Positions 49,131 through 60,122 of a DNA stretch of 64,000 nt are shown here, in pieces. The stretch is from the NCBI RefSeq assembly GCF_000717475.1, contig NZ_JPIK01000018.1, forward strand, positions 194,374 through 258,373. Reading direction: 5' to 3'. The notes below the pieces were generated by a model. The model made no database searches, was not told the DNA's origin, and saw nothing but the letters and a program-made list of their open reading frames with translations. Numbering within the stretch: position 1 is the first letter of the stretch; every line of letters starts with the position of its first letter. The position numbers and the translations under genes were made by a program. Source of the stretch: Desulfonatronum thiodismutans (lineage in GTDB: Bacteria > Desulfobacterota > Desulfovibrionia > Desulfovibrionales > Desulfonatronaceae).

Positions 49131-50591
49131 ATGAAACGCAACACCTACATACCTCGATCACGTCCGTCTTCACCACAGGGAATTCGGTGGAGGCGGGTTT
49201 TTTTCGTGATCGCCTTGCTTTTGGCTTTGCCCAAGTTGGCCATGCTGACCTTTTCCTATATGACGGAAGGGCAGCCCCCCATCTTTTCATCCTCTCTTGA
49301 CGAGTCGAAAAATATCGAACTGGTCGTCTTGGAGCGGAAAAAGGCCGTTGGGCCGGGACAGTTCGCTTCTAGCGAAGATGCTGGTATTGCCTCCTCTGAA
49401 GAAGTCGTCGCGGAGGAACCCGCCCTGGAGGAAGCCGACAGCGTCCTGGAGAAGATCGTTCGGGTGGCCCGTGGCGACACGCTGATGGGAATTCTTCTGG
49501 ACGCCGGCCTGGCTCGATCCGAGGCCCATGCCGCGGTTTCCGCGCTGCAGGAGGTCTATAATCCTCGCTCGCTCAGGCCCGGCCATGAACTGGTCCTGAC
49601 CTTTGTTCCCGGAGCCGAGGACGAAGAGGATGATTTTTTCGCCGGGTTGCGGATGCAGGTGGACGTGGACCGCAACGTGCTGGTTCTGCGCGAGAGCGAC
49701 GAAGAATTCCTGGCCAAGGAAGAGCAGTGGGAACTCCAGGTCGCTCCCTTCGCGGCCCAGGGGGAGATCACCTCCAGCCTGTACAACGCCGCCGTAGGGG
49801 CGGGCATGCCCAGCCCCGTGCTGATTCAAATGATTCGGGCTCTTTCGTTCGATGTAGACTTTCAGCGCGACATCCAACCCGGAGACCGTTTTGAGGCTCT
49901 GTTCGAGCGCGAACTGGACGAAAACGGTCAAGCGGTGCGCGAAGGTCCGCTGCTTTACGCCACGCTGGAAACCGGCGGGCGGGCCTTGCGGATTTTTCGG
50001 TATACGGCCCAGGACGGGGAGACGGACTATTTTAATGATCGCGGGCAGAGCGTTCGCAAGACCCTGATGTTGACCCCCATCGACGGAGCACGGCTCAGCT
50101 CCGGATACGGCATGCGTCGGCATCCGATTCTCGGCTACAGTCGGATGCATCAAGGTCTGGACTTCGCCGCGCCCACCGGGACCCCGATCATGGCCGCCGG
50201 AGACGGCGTGGTCACCCATGCCGGACGCAAGGGCAACTATGGGATCACCGTGGAACTCCGGCATCCCAATGAATACACGACGCTGTATGCGCACATGAGC
50301 CGCTTGGGACGCGGGATCAGTCGCGGCACTCGCGTTAAGCAAGGCCAGGTGATCGGCTACGTCGGCACCACGGGCATGTCCACCGGGCCGCACCTGCATT
50401 ACGAAGTTCACCTTCGCGGCCAGCATGTGAATCCCGCTTCTGTGGATTCGCCTCCTGGACGAACTTTGGAAGGCCAGGATCTGGCACTGTTCAAGACCAT
50501 GACCGAACAGGTCCAGGCCCAGTACGCAGCCTTGGCCGGCAAAGTCGTGGCCGATGCGGTCCAGCCCGACGCGTCGTCTCGGGTGGAGTGA
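49131..50591 (+). CDS. M23 family peptidase (LytM domain, membrane anchored)
   Basis: 486-aa cell-wall endopeptidase or its activator. N-terminal membrane anchor ('RVFFVIALLLALPKLAMLTF', residues about 24-43), an acidic linker, a LysM-like/OapA region ('VARGDTLMGILLDAGL...YNPRSLRPGHELVLTF'), then the M23 domain (about 340-450): zinc ligands in 'RMHQGLDFAAPTGTP' and 'GPHLHYEVHLRG', with 'GYGMRRHPILGY' and 'AHMSRLGRG'. All expected zinc ligands are present, so it is likely active. ATG 49131 follows GGAGG by 7 nt. Confidence 0.92.
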   Translation: MKRNTYIPRSRPSSPQGIRWRRVFFVIALLLALPKLAMLTFSYMTEGQPPIFSSSLDESKNIELVVLERKKAVGPGQFASSEDAGIASSEEVVAEEPALEEADSVLEKIVRVARGDTLMGILLDAGLARSEAHAAVSALQEVYNPRSLRPGHELVLTFVPGAEDEEDDFFAGLRMQVDVDRNVLVLRESDEEFLAKEEQWELQVAPFAAQGEITSSLYNAAVGAGMPSPVLIQMIRALSFDVDFQRDIQPGDRFEALFERELDENGQAVREGPLLYATLETGGRALRIFRYTAQDGETDYFNDRGQSVRKTLMLTPIDGARLSSGYGMRRHPILGYSRMHQGLDFAAPTGTPIMAAGDGVVTHAGRKGNYGITVELRHPNEYTTLYAHMSRLGRGISRGTRVKQGQVIGYVGTTGMSTGPHLHYEVHLRGQHVNPASVDSPPGRTLEGQDLALFKTMTEQVQAQYAALAGKVVADAVQPDASSRVE

Positions 50592-50646
50592 AGGGAGCGA
50601 AAGAGCGCTTGGGGACTCCGGTACGGTTCTGAGAGATTCCAAAAAA

Positions 50647-50681
50647 ACAAAAGGCCCGCTCTATGCGGGCCTTTTGTTTTT
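50647..50681. terminator. Bidirectional terminator between M23 peptidase and recR
   Basis: Perfect 13-bp stem (50647-50659 with 50665-50677), 5-nt loop, flanked by A-run and T-run, so it can end both convergent transcripts. Confidence 0.93.
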
Positions 50682-51287
50682 CTATAGCGTTTGGCGGTAG
50701 GTAATGGATTGGCGCAAGGTTTCCTTGTCGATGAACTTCAAGTCCGTGCCCAGTGGGATGCCCTGGGCCAAGCGGGTCACCTGAACGCCGGGAAAGTCTC
50801 GTTCAACGAGGTTTTTGACGTAGGAACCCGTGGATTCGGATTCCAGGGTCGTGCCCAGGGCCAGGATCAGTTCCCGAACTTGATTCTCGGACAATCGTTC
50901 GCGGAGGCGACCCATTTCCAGGCTTTCCGGCTTCACGCCGTCCAAGGGCGACAAGAGCCCTCCCAGGACGAGGTACTTGCCTCGATACCCACCGGACTGC
51001 TCCATTATCAGCATGGAATCCCACTCGGCCACAAGGCAGAGCTGCTCGGAGGACCGGCCGGGGTCGGAACAGATCGAACAGGGGTCCTGGTCCGAAATAC
51101 CGGCACAGGAGCCGCACAAGCAGAGCTTGTCCCGCAACTCCAGAATGCTCCGGCCTAGGTCGGCTGTTCGTTCCTTAGGCCATTTCAGCAAGATCAGAGC
51201 CACCCTGAGCGCTGATTTCGGACCGAGTCCCGGCAACGCGGCCAACTGGCCCACCACTTCCCGCAAGGTCTGGGGCAACTCCCGCAC
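50682..51287 (-). CDS. recR: Recombination mediator RecR
   Basis: 201-aa RecFOR-pathway protein. Helix-hairpin-helix 'LAALPGLGPKSALRVALILLKW', zinc finger 'CLCGSCAGISDQDPCSIC' and Toprim 'LCLVAEWDSMLIMEQSGGYRGKYLVLGGLLSPLDGV'. Follows ybaB by 12 bp in the classic dnaX-ybaB-recR order. Confidence 0.98.
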   Translation of the reverse strand: MRELPQTLREVVGQLAALPGLGPKSALRVALILLKWPKERTADLGRSILELRDKLCLCGSCAGISDQDPCSICSDPGRSSEQLCLVAEWDSMLIMEQSGGYRGKYLVLGGLLSPLDGVKPESLEMGRLRERLSENQVRELILALGTTLESESTGSYVKNLVERDFPGVQVTRLAQGIPLGTDLKFIDKETLRQSITYRQTL

Positions 51288-51299
51288 GTCGGGATTTCC

Positions 51300-51614
51300 C
51301 TAGAACATTCCGGGGATCTTGATTCCGCCGGTCACCTGGGCCATCTCGTCCTTCATCATGTCGCCGGCCTTTTTCATGGCCTCGTTCACCGCGGCCAGAA
51401 CCAGGTCCTGCAACATGTCCACGTCCTCGGGGTTGACCACGGCCGGGTCGATCTTGATGGCCAGGATTTCCTGAGCCCCGTTGGCCGTGACCGTGACCAT
51501 TCCGCCGCCGGCGGCCGCCTCGACGGTCCTGCGGCCCACTTCCTCTTGCAGTTTGGAGATTTTGTTCTGCATCACCTGCGCCTGGCGGACCAGGTCGCCC
51601 ATTCCTTTCATCAT
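51300..51614 (-). CDS. ybaB: Nucleoid-associated protein YbaB/EbfC
   Basis: 104-aa dimeric DNA-binding protein. 'MGDLVRQAQVMQNKISKLQEEVGRRTVEAAAGGGMVTVTANGAQEILAIKIDP' and 'EDVDMLQDLVLAAVNEAMKKA' are the family core; a glycine-rich C-terminal tail follows. Lies between dnaX and recR. Confidence 0.97.
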   Translation of the reverse strand: MMKGMGDLVRQAQVMQNKISKLQEEVGRRTVEAAAGGGMVTVTANGAQEILAIKIDPAVVNPEDVDMLQDLVLAAVNEAMKKAGDMMKDEMAQVTGGIKIPGMF

Positions 51615-51708
51615 GATGAAACGCTCCTTCAGGGGTTGCTTCCGAGGCTCTTCGCTGATTCAAAAACGGCGCGGTCCAACGACTTTTCACGCAGTCTCGG
51701 AAGAAGGG

Positions 51709-53640
51709 TTAATGAGTTTGTCGTGGTTCCACGGAAAACACTTTTGCCTTGAATTGTTCGACGAATTCGGCCACCAACGGATGCTTGTCCGGAGCAGGCG
51801 CTGGTGTGGACGACGAGCCCTGACTTTGACCGCCATTTTGCGGCGGGACGAGCTCCACCTGGATGGGGCGTCCGAAATACTCCTGGGCCACATCTTCCAG
51901 AATACGAAGCTTATTGGGGTCGCTGAGCATGTCGTACTGGATACTGTGTCGGCAGTGCAGCGTCAGCGCCTGTTCCGTCATGGCGTATTCAATCTGGCGC
52001 AACTTCGGATAGCGGGCTTGGTCGGTGCGGCACAGTCGGTCATAGTGCGCGAGAAAGCCTTCCAAAGTCCTGACCGGAGACCCCAGCGAGGCTGAAGACG
52101 CCAAATCCGCCGTTTTCGGCGAGGACGGCGACAAAGTCCCATTCATTGTTTCCATGGCCGGATCAAGCTGAGGTCCCGGCTCGTGGACGTTTTGGGCCGC
52201 TACGGAGGCGGGAGCAGGCGGAGGATATCCTCCGTCGAGTCCGAGCTGCTGCTCCGAGCCTTCCACGGCGCTTGGGCGTGTTCCGGCCGTCGGCCCCTTA
52301 ATTGTTTCGGCTTTTGCCGGTGGTTTCGATGAAGGACCTACCGGGGGGCTCGGAGGCGAAGGCGGTGGCGAAGCGGGTTTTGGAGCGCGAGCAGGCTGAT
52401 CGACTTCGGACGGTCCCTGAATGGTTTCGGAATGTGACCTGGGGGGCTGTTGCGAGCGCTCCCGCCAGGACTGCCTGGGAGGCGTGCCTCGATCCGCCGG
52501 GCCCGCTTGCGGTGGTTCGTTTGAAAACGCGCCGTCCAAGGGTACCAGCGAGGGCAGATAGGTCAGGTTCAGCAACAGCATTTCCAGGGCCTGGGCCGGC
52601 TCCAAGCTGGTCAGAACCTTGCGCTGGGCTTCCAGGGTGATCTGCCAGGCCGCGTGGATGTATGTGGGGGAAAGATCGGCGGCCACGCCCAACCACGCCC
52701 CTCCTTCTTCTTCGGGCAGTTCCAGCAAAGGCAAGGCCTTGTCCCCGACTTGGCGCAGCAGAAAAAGGTTGCGCCACAGCCCGGCAAGCTCCCGCAGAAA
52801 AAAGCCCAGATCCAACCCTTGGCGCAGCAGGTCCCCGAGTACGTCGTGCACGGCGAGGCAGTCCTGCTCGCGCATGGCCTGGATCAACCGCTGAAACAGC
52901 TCCCCGCCGGCCAAGCCCAGGGTTCGCCGGACGTCCTCCAGACGCAAGGCCTGGTCGCTGATGGTCAGCACCTGCTCCAGAAGGGACATGCCGTCCCTGA
53001 CGCTGCCCGCGGCTCGCCGGGCCAGCAAGGCCGTTGCCGCTGGTTCGTATTCCCGGCCTTCCAGTTCCAGGATGCGTTCCAGATGGTTTTGCAGTCCGGC
53101 CTGGGAGAGCATCTTGAAAACGTAGTGCTGACTGCGGCTGATGATCGTGGCCGGAAACTTGTGCGGCTCGGTGGTAGCCATGATGAAGGTCACCCGGGGC
53201 GGCGGCTCCTCCATGGTTTTGAGCAGGGCGTTGAAGGCCTCCTTGGTCAGCATGTGCGCTTCGTCGATGATGATCACCTTGTAGCGGCACTCCAGGGGAG
53301 CGTAGCCCACGTCCTCCTTGAGCCGCCGAGCCTGCTCGATGCCCCGGTTGGAGGCCCCGTCGATCTCGGCCACGTCCGGGGCGGAACCGATGGTGATCTG
53401 TCGGCAGTGGTGGCACTTGTTGCAAGGCTCTTCCGTGGGGGCGGTCTCGCAGTTCAACGCCTTGGCGAAAATCCGCGCCAGGGTGGTCTTGCCCACGCCC
53501 CGAGTGCCGCTGAACAAATAGGCCGCGGCCACGCGATCCTGGGCAGCGGCCCGGGACAAAATGGCCCGAATCTCCTCCTGTCCGGCGACCTGGGCAAAAG
53601 TTTGGGGGCGGTGTTTGGCGGTGAGTTGGACGTGGGACAT
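51709..53640 (-). CDS. dnaX: DNA polymerase III gamma/tau subunit
   Basis: 643-aa clamp-loader ATPase. Walker A 'FSGTRGVGKTTLARIFAKALNC', zinc cluster 'CETAPTEEPCNKCHHC', Walker B 'KVIIIDEAHMLTKEAFNALLKTMEEPPPRVTFIMATTEPHK', sensor 1 'TIISRSQHY', then domain III. A long Pro/Ala/Ser-rich linker (about 370-510) joins to a C-terminal domain (about 530-640). I did not see an A-rich slippery site of the Escherichia coli type, so only the long form is evident. Confidence 0.96.
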   Translation of the reverse strand: MSHVQLTAKHRPQTFAQVAGQEEIRAILSRAAAQDRVAAAYLFSGTRGVGKTTLARIFAKALNCETAPTEEPCNKCHHCRQITIGSAPDVAEIDGASNRGIEQARRLKEDVGYAPLECRYKVIIIDEAHMLTKEAFNALLKTMEEPPPRVTFIMATTEPHKFPATIISRSQHYVFKMLSQAGLQNHLERILELEGREYEPAATALLARRAAGSVRDGMSLLEQVLTISDQALRLEDVRRTLGLAGGELFQRLIQAMREQDCLAVHDVLGDLLRQGLDLGFFLRELAGLWRNLFLLRQVGDKALPLLELPEEEGGAWLGVAADLSPTYIHAAWQITLEAQRKVLTSLEPAQALEMLLLNLTYLPSLVPLDGAFSNEPPQAGPADRGTPPRQSWRERSQQPPRSHSETIQGPSEVDQPARAPKPASPPPSPPSPPVGPSSKPPAKAETIKGPTAGTRPSAVEGSEQQLGLDGGYPPPAPASVAAQNVHEPGPQLDPAMETMNGTLSPSSPKTADLASSASLGSPVRTLEGFLAHYDRLCRTDQARYPKLRQIEYAMTEQALTLHCRHSIQYDMLSDPNKLRILEDVAQEYFGRPIQVELVPPQNGGQSQGSSSTPAPAPDKHPLVAEFVEQFKAKVFSVEPRQTH

Positions 53641-53771
53641 GGTTATGGGCGCTGTTCAAGCGGAGTGCGGTAAATGCGATCCAGCGGCATGCTCCGGAAG
53701 AAAGTCGACAGTCGAAAAAGGCGAAAAAAACTACTAATCAATTCCCGATTCACTGACAAATTCATCGGATT

Positions 53772-53930
53772 TCAAAGCCGTCCTGACAGCACGTAATATG
53801 TCAGCAGTCCCGCTCCCAGCGGAACGTAGATGTACAGTCAGGGCAGGCAGCGCGAGCCTTTCTTGCGCAGCAGCAGACCGAAAACAGCGGCCGCGACCAG
53901 AACCGGGATGATCACGTTGATCAGCGACAT
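53772..53930 (-). pseudogene. Small membrane-protein ORF interrupted by in-frame UGA
   Basis: From ATG 53930 (AGGA 6 nt upstream) the frame encodes one hydrophobic helix ('LINVIIPVLVAAAVFGLLL') and a basic 'RKKGSRCLP', then TGA at 53840-53838. The same frame continues with a second helix ('LYIYVPLGAGLLTYYVLSGRL') to a TGA at 53774-53772. Two readings fit: a nonsense change in a Trp codon (TGG to TGA) that broke a two-helix small protein, or a recoded codon. A 7-bp stem with a 5-nt loop lies 12-30 nt after the first TGA. I list it as a pseudogene because that is the simpler reading. Confidence 0.5.
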
Positions 53931-53993
53931 GGGGCATCCTGTTTGTCGGGCTCGGTTGAGGGCATTCGTCCTTGGTCGATTTGACGCAGGGGG

Positions 53994-55394
53994 CTACTTT
54001 CGATTTTGATCATGGCTGGAGCGGAAATAAAGCTGCAACGGAGTCAGGTTCAGGTTGAACCGCTTGCGGATTTGGTTTTCCAGGTACCGGGAGTAGGCCG
54101 GTTTGACCAGTTCGGGATCGTTGACGAAGAAAACGAACGTCGGCGGGGAGACGTCGGATTGGGTGACGTAGAAGAATTTGGCCCGACGGCGATTGACGAC
54201 CGCGGGTTGGTGCTTCTGGGTGGCGTCGCCGAGGATGCGGTTCAGTTGGCCCGTGGAAATTCGGGTTTGGCACTGGTCCCAGGTTCGTTCGGCCAGGGGC
54301 AGCAGGCCGCCGAGTCCGGCCCGGGTCATGGTGGACGTGAAAACCAGGGGGACGTGCCCGGCAAAAGACAACTCGTCTTTAAACTGTTTTTTCAAGGCGT
54401 TCAGGGAGTTACGTGGGATGAGGTCGATCTTGTTGATCACCGCGATCAGCGGGGTCTTTTCACGGTCCAGAAACGAAAACAGCTTTTTGTCCTGTCCGGT
54501 AAGGCCCTCTACGGCGTCCAGAACCAGCAGGGTGATCTGGGCTTTTTTGCTGCTGCGCAGGGACTTGAGAACGCTGAAGCGCTCCAGGCTGTCCTGAATA
54601 CGGGTGCGCTTGCGCACTCCGGCGGTGTCCACCAGGGTGTACGCCTTGTCCCCGGCCTGCCATGTCACGTCCACGCTGTCCCGTGTCGTGCCAGCTTCGT
54701 TGGAGACGATCACCCGGTGGTAGCCGATCAGGGCGTTGATCAGGGAGGACTTGCCCACGTTGGGCCGTCCAAGCAGCGCCAGCCGCAACCCCCCGATCTT
54801 GGAAGCCCCATCTTCCGGGTCGCCCTCGTCGCCTTGCTCCCTTTGTTCCATGGTGGACACGTCTTGCGGCGCATCCTCCACGACCGTCGAGGTCGGCAGA
54901 CGGTCCACGATAGTCTCCCGGAGATGATTCAGCCCGTAACCATGGGCCGCGGACACGGCGAAAAGGGGAAAACCGAACTGGTGAAAGTCCGCGGTGAACA
55001 GATCTTCCTTCTCCGCGCCATCAACCTTGTTGACGATCAACAGCACCGGCTTGTTGGCCGTGCGCAGCAGCTCCACCACCTGTTCATCAAGGGCGTTCAG
55101 TCCTTCCCGGCCATCCACGACCATCAGGACCAGCGTCGATTCCTGAAGGGCTTCCCGGGCCTGGGACAGGACCGCCTGTTTGATGTCCTCGTTGGATTCC
55201 GGCTCCAGGCCGCCGGTGTCCACCAGGGCGTAGGGCTTGGCGCCGCGGCGCACCTCCCCGTATATCCTGTCGCGGGTCACGCCGGGGACATCGTGTGTCA
55301 GGGCCTTGGAAGACCGCAAAAGTCGGTTGAAAATGGAGGATTTGCCGACATTGGGCCGACCGATCAGGGCCACGACGGGCAGTTCTTGATTCAT
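53994..55394 (-). CDS. der: Ribosome assembly GTPase Der (EngA)
   Basis: 466-aa protein with two tandem GTPase domains: G1 'GRPNVGKSSIFNRLL' near residue 11 and 'GRPNVGKSSLINALIG' near 205, DTGG/DTAG in 'YALVDTGGLE' and 'YTLVDTAGVRKR', NKxD motifs 'LIVNKVDG' and 'AVINKIDL', and the C-terminal KH-like domain ending near 'NPLQLYFRSSH'-like sequence. Works in 50S subunit assembly. Part of a minus-strand run with mtnA and gatB. Confidence 0.98.
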   Translation of the reverse strand: MNQELPVVALIGRPNVGKSSIFNRLLRSSKALTHDVPGVTRDRIYGEVRRGAKPYALVDTGGLEPESNEDIKQAVLSQAREALQESTLVLMVVDGREGLNALDEQVVELLRTANKPVLLIVNKVDGAEKEDLFTADFHQFGFPLFAVSAAHGYGLNHLRETIVDRLPTSTVVEDAPQDVSTMEQREQGDEGDPEDGASKIGGLRLALLGRPNVGKSSLINALIGYHRVIVSNEAGTTRDSVDVTWQAGDKAYTLVDTAGVRKRTRIQDSLERFSVLKSLRSSKKAQITLLVLDAVEGLTGQDKKLFSFLDREKTPLIAVINKIDLIPRNSLNALKKQFKDELSFAGHVPLVFTSTMTRAGLGGLLPLAERTWDQCQTRISTGQLNRILGDATQKHQPAVVNRRRAKFFYVTQSDVSPPTFVFFVNDPELVKPAYSRYLENQIRKRFNLNLTPLQLYFRSSHDQNRK

Positions 55395-55410
55395 GGGGTT
55401 CCGGGAATCC

Positions 55411-56442
55411 TTAGGTTGAGGCGTATTGTTGCAAATCCGACGGTTTGATCACGCCTTTTTCCGTGATCAAACCGGTGATCAGCTCGGCAGGGGTGACGTC
55501 GAAGGCGAAATTGAGCACCGGGACGCCTTCCGGAGTGATTTGTCGATCCTGGATATGGGTCACTTCCCGGGGAGTGCGCTCCTCGATGGGGATCTCCGCA
55601 CCCGAGGGCGTGGCAAAGTCGATGGTTGAAAACGGAACCGCTACATAAAAAGGCACTCCGTGCCGTTGGGCCAGCACCGCCACGGTATACGTTCCAATCT
55701 TATTGGCCGCGTCTCCATTGGCCGCGACCCGGTCCGCGCCTACCACCACGGCCTGGACCATGCCCTTGGCCATCAGCAGGCCCACGGCGTTGTCGCAGCA
55801 CACGGTCACCGGGATGTCGTCCTGGGCCAGCTCGTAGGCGGTCAGTCGGGCGCCTTGCAAAAAGGGCCGGGTCTCGTTGGCCAGCACGGAAATGTTTTTT
55901 CCGGATTCCACGGCGGCCCGGATCACGCCCAGGGCCGTGCCGTAGGCTCCGGTGGCCAGGGCCCCCGCGTTGCAGTGGGTCATCACCGTATCGCCGTCCC
56001 GGAGCAGGTCAGCGCCGTGTCGGCCCATTTCCCGGTTCACGGCTTCGTCGCGACGGTGCAGTTCCACGGCCTGGGTGAGCCAAGCCGTGCGCAGCGCCTC
56101 CAGCCCGATGTCCGGATGGTCTTGCCAGGTTTGGCGCATCAGGGCCACGGCCCAGGTCAGGTTCACCGCCGTGGGTCTGGCCCGGGCCAGGTCTCCCAGC
56201 TGGGCGTCCAGGTCCGCGCTCCATGACGGGGAGGTCGGGTCGATGTTGCCGGCCGCGATGCAGCAGCCGTAAGCCGCGGTCACGCCGATGGCCGGAGCGC
56301 CGCGGATGACCATTTCCTTGAGAGCGGTAATGATGTCGATCATGTTCCGGCAGACGAACCACTCCTCGGTCAGCGGCAGGAGTCGCTGATCCAGCAGGTG
56401 CAGTTCATTGGCCTCGGGCTTGAATTGGATGTGGGGGTGCAT
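55411..56442 (-). CDS. mtnA: Methylthioribose-1-phosphate isomerase
   Basis: 343-aa eIF2B-alpha-like isomerase of the methionine salvage pathway, converting methylthioribose-1-phosphate to methylthioribulose-1-phosphate. '[16 protein letters not shown]', '[21 protein letters not shown]' (catalytic Cys), '[36 protein letters not shown]', '[20 protein letters not shown]'. Other salvage genes are not in the window. Confidence 0.96.
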   Translation of the reverse strand: MHPHIQFKPEANELHLLDQRLLPLTEEWFVCRNMIDIITALKEMVIRGAPAIGVTAAYGCCIAAGNIDPTSPSWSADLDAQLGDLARARPTAVNLTWAVALMRQTWQDHPDIGLEALRTAWLTQAVELHRRDEAVNREMGRHGADLLRDGDTVMTHCNAGALATGAYGTALGVIRAAVESGKNISVLANETRPFLQGARLTAYELAQDDIPVTVCCDNAVGLLMAKGMVQAVVVGADRVAANGDAANKIGTYTVAVLAQRHGVPFYVAVPFSTIDFATPSGAEIPIEERTPREVTHIQDRQITPEGVPVLNFAFDVTPAELITGLITEKGVIKPSDLQQYAST

Positions 56443-56483
56443 TGTATTCTCGTGAGAATTACGGTGTGTTCGTCGGAAGAGCG

Positions 56484-57914
<1,431 letters not shown>

Positions 57915-57949
57915 GACACGTCTCCTTTGTCGTTCATGGTTTTCTTTGA

Positions 57950-59419
57950 CTATACGCAGGGAGGCTCTTCCCCGGTCAGATAACGATGCATGGCCCGGGC
58001 CGCCTGCTTGCCTTGGCCCATGGCGCTGATCACCGTGGCCGCGCCGGAGACGATGTCTCCGCCGGCGAAGACGCCGGGCTTGGAGGTGCCCATGGTCTCC
58101 GGGTCCGCCACGATGGTCCCGCGCCTGCCTACTTCGATGCCGGACGACGTTCTGGGGACCAGGGGATTGGGCTGGTTGCCGACGGCCACGATGATCGTAT
58201 CCGCAGCCACCACGAACTCGCTGCCCTCCACGGGCACGGGCCGACGTCGACCCGAGGCGTCCGGTTCGCCCAGTTCCATGCGCAGACACTCCAGACCCGT
58301 GACCCGATTGCGAGCGTCCGTGAGGATACGTTTGGGCGCGGTGAGCAGGTGGAACTCCACGCCTTCCTCCTGGGCGTGATGCACCTCTTCGGCCCGGGCC
58401 GGCATTTCCTCAAGACTGCGGCGATAGACGATTACCGATTCCGCGCCCAGACGCAGGGCCGTGCGGGCCGAATCCATGGCCACGTTGCCCCCGCCCACGG
58501 TGACGGCCCGCTTGGGTCGGATCGGGGCCGTGGCGTACTTGGGGAAGTCATAGGCCTTCATCAGGTTGATCCGGGTCAGAAATTCGTTGGCCGAGAACAC
58601 GCCGATGGCGTTCTCGCCGGGGATGTTCAGAAACACGGGCAGCCCGGCCCCCGTGCCCACGAATACGGCGTCGAATCCGCTTTCCAGAAGCTGGTCCACG
58701 GTCTGGGTCATGCCGATGGCCATGTCCGTGCGGATTTCCACGCCGTTCTTCTTCAGGGTGTTGATCTCGTACTGGACGATTTCCTTGGGCAGGCGGAATT
58801 GAGGAATGCCGTACATCAACACCCCGCCGGCCAGATGCAGGGCCTCGAAGATCACGACCCCGTGCCCCCAGCGGATCAAGTCTCCGGCCACGGTGATCCC
58901 CGCCGGGCCGGCCCCGACCACCGCCACCCGCTTGCCGGTGGACGTCGCGGCGCAGGCTGGCGGCTCATGGCCGTGATTCCGGGCGTAGTCCGCGGCAAAG
59001 CGTTCCAGCCGACCAATAGCCACGGGATCGCCTTTCTTGCCCAGGATGCATCCGGCCTCGCACTGGCTCTCTTGGGGGCAAACCCGGCCGCAGACCGCGG
59101 GCAGGGCGTTTTGCTCCTTGAGCTTGTCCGCGGCTTCGGCAAAATGTCCCTTGGCGATCAGGTCAATGAAGGCCGGGATGTTGATGTTCACCGGACACCC
59201 CGTGACGCAGCCCGCCTTCTTGCACTGCAAGCACCGGGACGCCTCCAGCCTGGCGGTCTCCTCGGAATACCCCCGCGGCACCTCCTCGAAGTTGAACCGC
59301 CGCCGCCTCGGATCCTGCTCAGGCATGGGTTGACGAGGAATCTTGGGGCGCTTTTTCGTGGATTTGTCTGGGATGTTTTGTATTGAGGTGCTCATCTGAT
59401 ACTTTTGGGTCGATTGCAT
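57950..59419 (-). CDS. NfnB/GltD-type NAD(P)H flavoprotein subunit
   Basis: About 489 aa. N-terminal two [4Fe-4S] motifs ('[26 protein letters not shown]', '[15 protein letters not shown]'), FAD Rossmann '[22 protein letters not shown]', '[30 protein letters not shown]', NAD(P)H Rossmann '[25 protein letters not shown]' and '[29 protein letters not shown]'. These are the hallmarks of GltD and of the large subunit of the NADH-dependent ferredoxin:NADP oxidoreductase (NfnB). No glutamate-synthase large subunit is nearby; the NuoG-NfnA fusion upstream makes an Nfn role more likely. Start ATG 59419 is 2 bp after the toxin stop; ATG 59395 is an alternative. Confidence 0.92.
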   Translation of the reverse strand: MQSTQKYQMSTSIQNIPDKSTKKRPKIPRQPMPEQDPRRRRFNFEEVPRGYSEETARLEASRCLQCKKAGCVTGCPVNINIPAFIDLIAKGHFAEAADKLKEQNALPAVCGRVCPQESQCEAGCILGKKGDPVAIGRLERFAADYARNHGHEPPACAATSTGKRVAVVGAGPAGITVAGDLIRWGHGVVIFEALHLAGGVLMYGIPQFRLPKEIVQYEINTLKKNGVEIRTDMAIGMTQTVDQLLESGFDAVFVGTGAGLPVFLNIPGENAIGVFSANEFLTRINLMKAYDFPKYATAPIRPKRAVTVGGGNVAMDSARTALRLGAESVIVYRRSLEEMPARAEEVHHAQEEGVEFHLLTAPKRILTDARNRVTGLECLRMELGEPDASGRRRPVPVEGSEFVVAADTIIVAVGNQPNPLVPRTSSGIEVGRRGTIVADPETMGTSKPGVFAGGDIVSGAATVISAMGQGKQAARAMHRYLTGEEPPCV

Positions 59420-59421
59420 GT

Positions 59422-59808
59422 TCACGCCTGAATACGGTTGGCAATACACGGTCTGACCCGGAGTTTGTCATTGAAAAAGACACAAAAATTGTTTTGAAGT
59501 TGTGAACTATGATTCTCCAGGATATACTTCAGGATACGCAGTTTTTCGGCAGAAGTTTCGTTTTCCAAGCGCAAAAGCAAGATGCCGAAATGTTTCATCA
59601 AGCAGTGATAAACCAATTCCCCGAAGTCTTTGTCCATGGTGACAATCATACGTTGCTCATTGACGGCGAGGCGGATGATTTCTTCATCCTCCATGCGGGG
59701 ATCAATGTCTCGCACTGCCCGAACATCATGCCCTTTGCTTCGTAGATACGTTTCCACTGCCTTGCCGGTGCTGACATCAACTAAAAATTTGAGCCCGACT
59801 TGGGTCAT
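59422..59808 (-). CDS. DUF5615 PIN-like putative toxin
   Basis: 128-aa protein of the DUF5615/Mut7-C-like PIN fold. 'KFLVDVSTGKAVETYLRSKGHDVRAVRDIDPRMEDEEIIRLAVNEQRMIVTMDKDFGELV' carries the acidic residues (Asp in 'FLVDV', 'MDKDFGEL') expected of a PIN nuclease. Its start overlaps the DUF433 stop by 4 bp. The pairing DUF433-DUF5615 is a common toxin-antitoxin arrangement, though its activity is not proven. Confidence 0.85.
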   Translation of the reverse strand: MTQVGLKFLVDVSTGKAVETYLRSKGHDVRAVRDIDPRMEDEEIIRLAVNEQRMIVTMDKDFGELVYHCLMKHFGILLLRLENETSAEKLRILKYILENHSSQLQNNFCVFFNDKLRVRPCIANRIQA

Positions 59809-60053
59809 GCAGGCAATCCAACAGGGTATACGCGCTCTTCTTCTACAAGATCGGTCACATAGGCGAAGACTGCTTGAAAGTCCTTTTTTTCCAGATCAGG
59901 ATATTCCTCAAGCAACTCCTGCTCAGAGATGCCGGCGGATAATGCACGCAACAGCTGCTCCACGGTTATCCGCATGCCTCGAATGGTGGGCTTTCCAACC
60001 ATAACGTTCGGATTGATCGTGATTCTGGAAAGTAGCTCGTCATTGTGCGTCAT
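59805..60053 (-). CDS. DUF433 putative antitoxin
   Basis: 82-aa DUF433 protein: 'LLSRITINPNVMVGKPTIRGMRITVEQLLRALSAGISEQELLEEYPDLEKKDFQAVFAYVTDL', the helix-turn-helix antitoxin pattern. ATG 60053 has GAGGAG 9 nt upstream and is preferred to ATG 60077, which has none. Confidence 0.88.
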   Translation of the reverse strand: MTHNDELLSRITINPNVMVGKPTIRGMRITVEQLLRALSAGISEQELLEEYPDLEKKDFQAVFAYVTDLVEEERVYPVGLPA

Positions 60054-60122
60054 TGGGTGACACTCCTCAATCTCCATGATTATGGGACTATTGCCAAGTC
60101 AGTGATCAGGACGCAACAGTCG

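Noticed and set aside
51709..53640. Programmed frameshift in dnaX to make gamma
   Set aside because: I looked for an A-rich slippery heptamer with a following hairpin after domain III and saw none.
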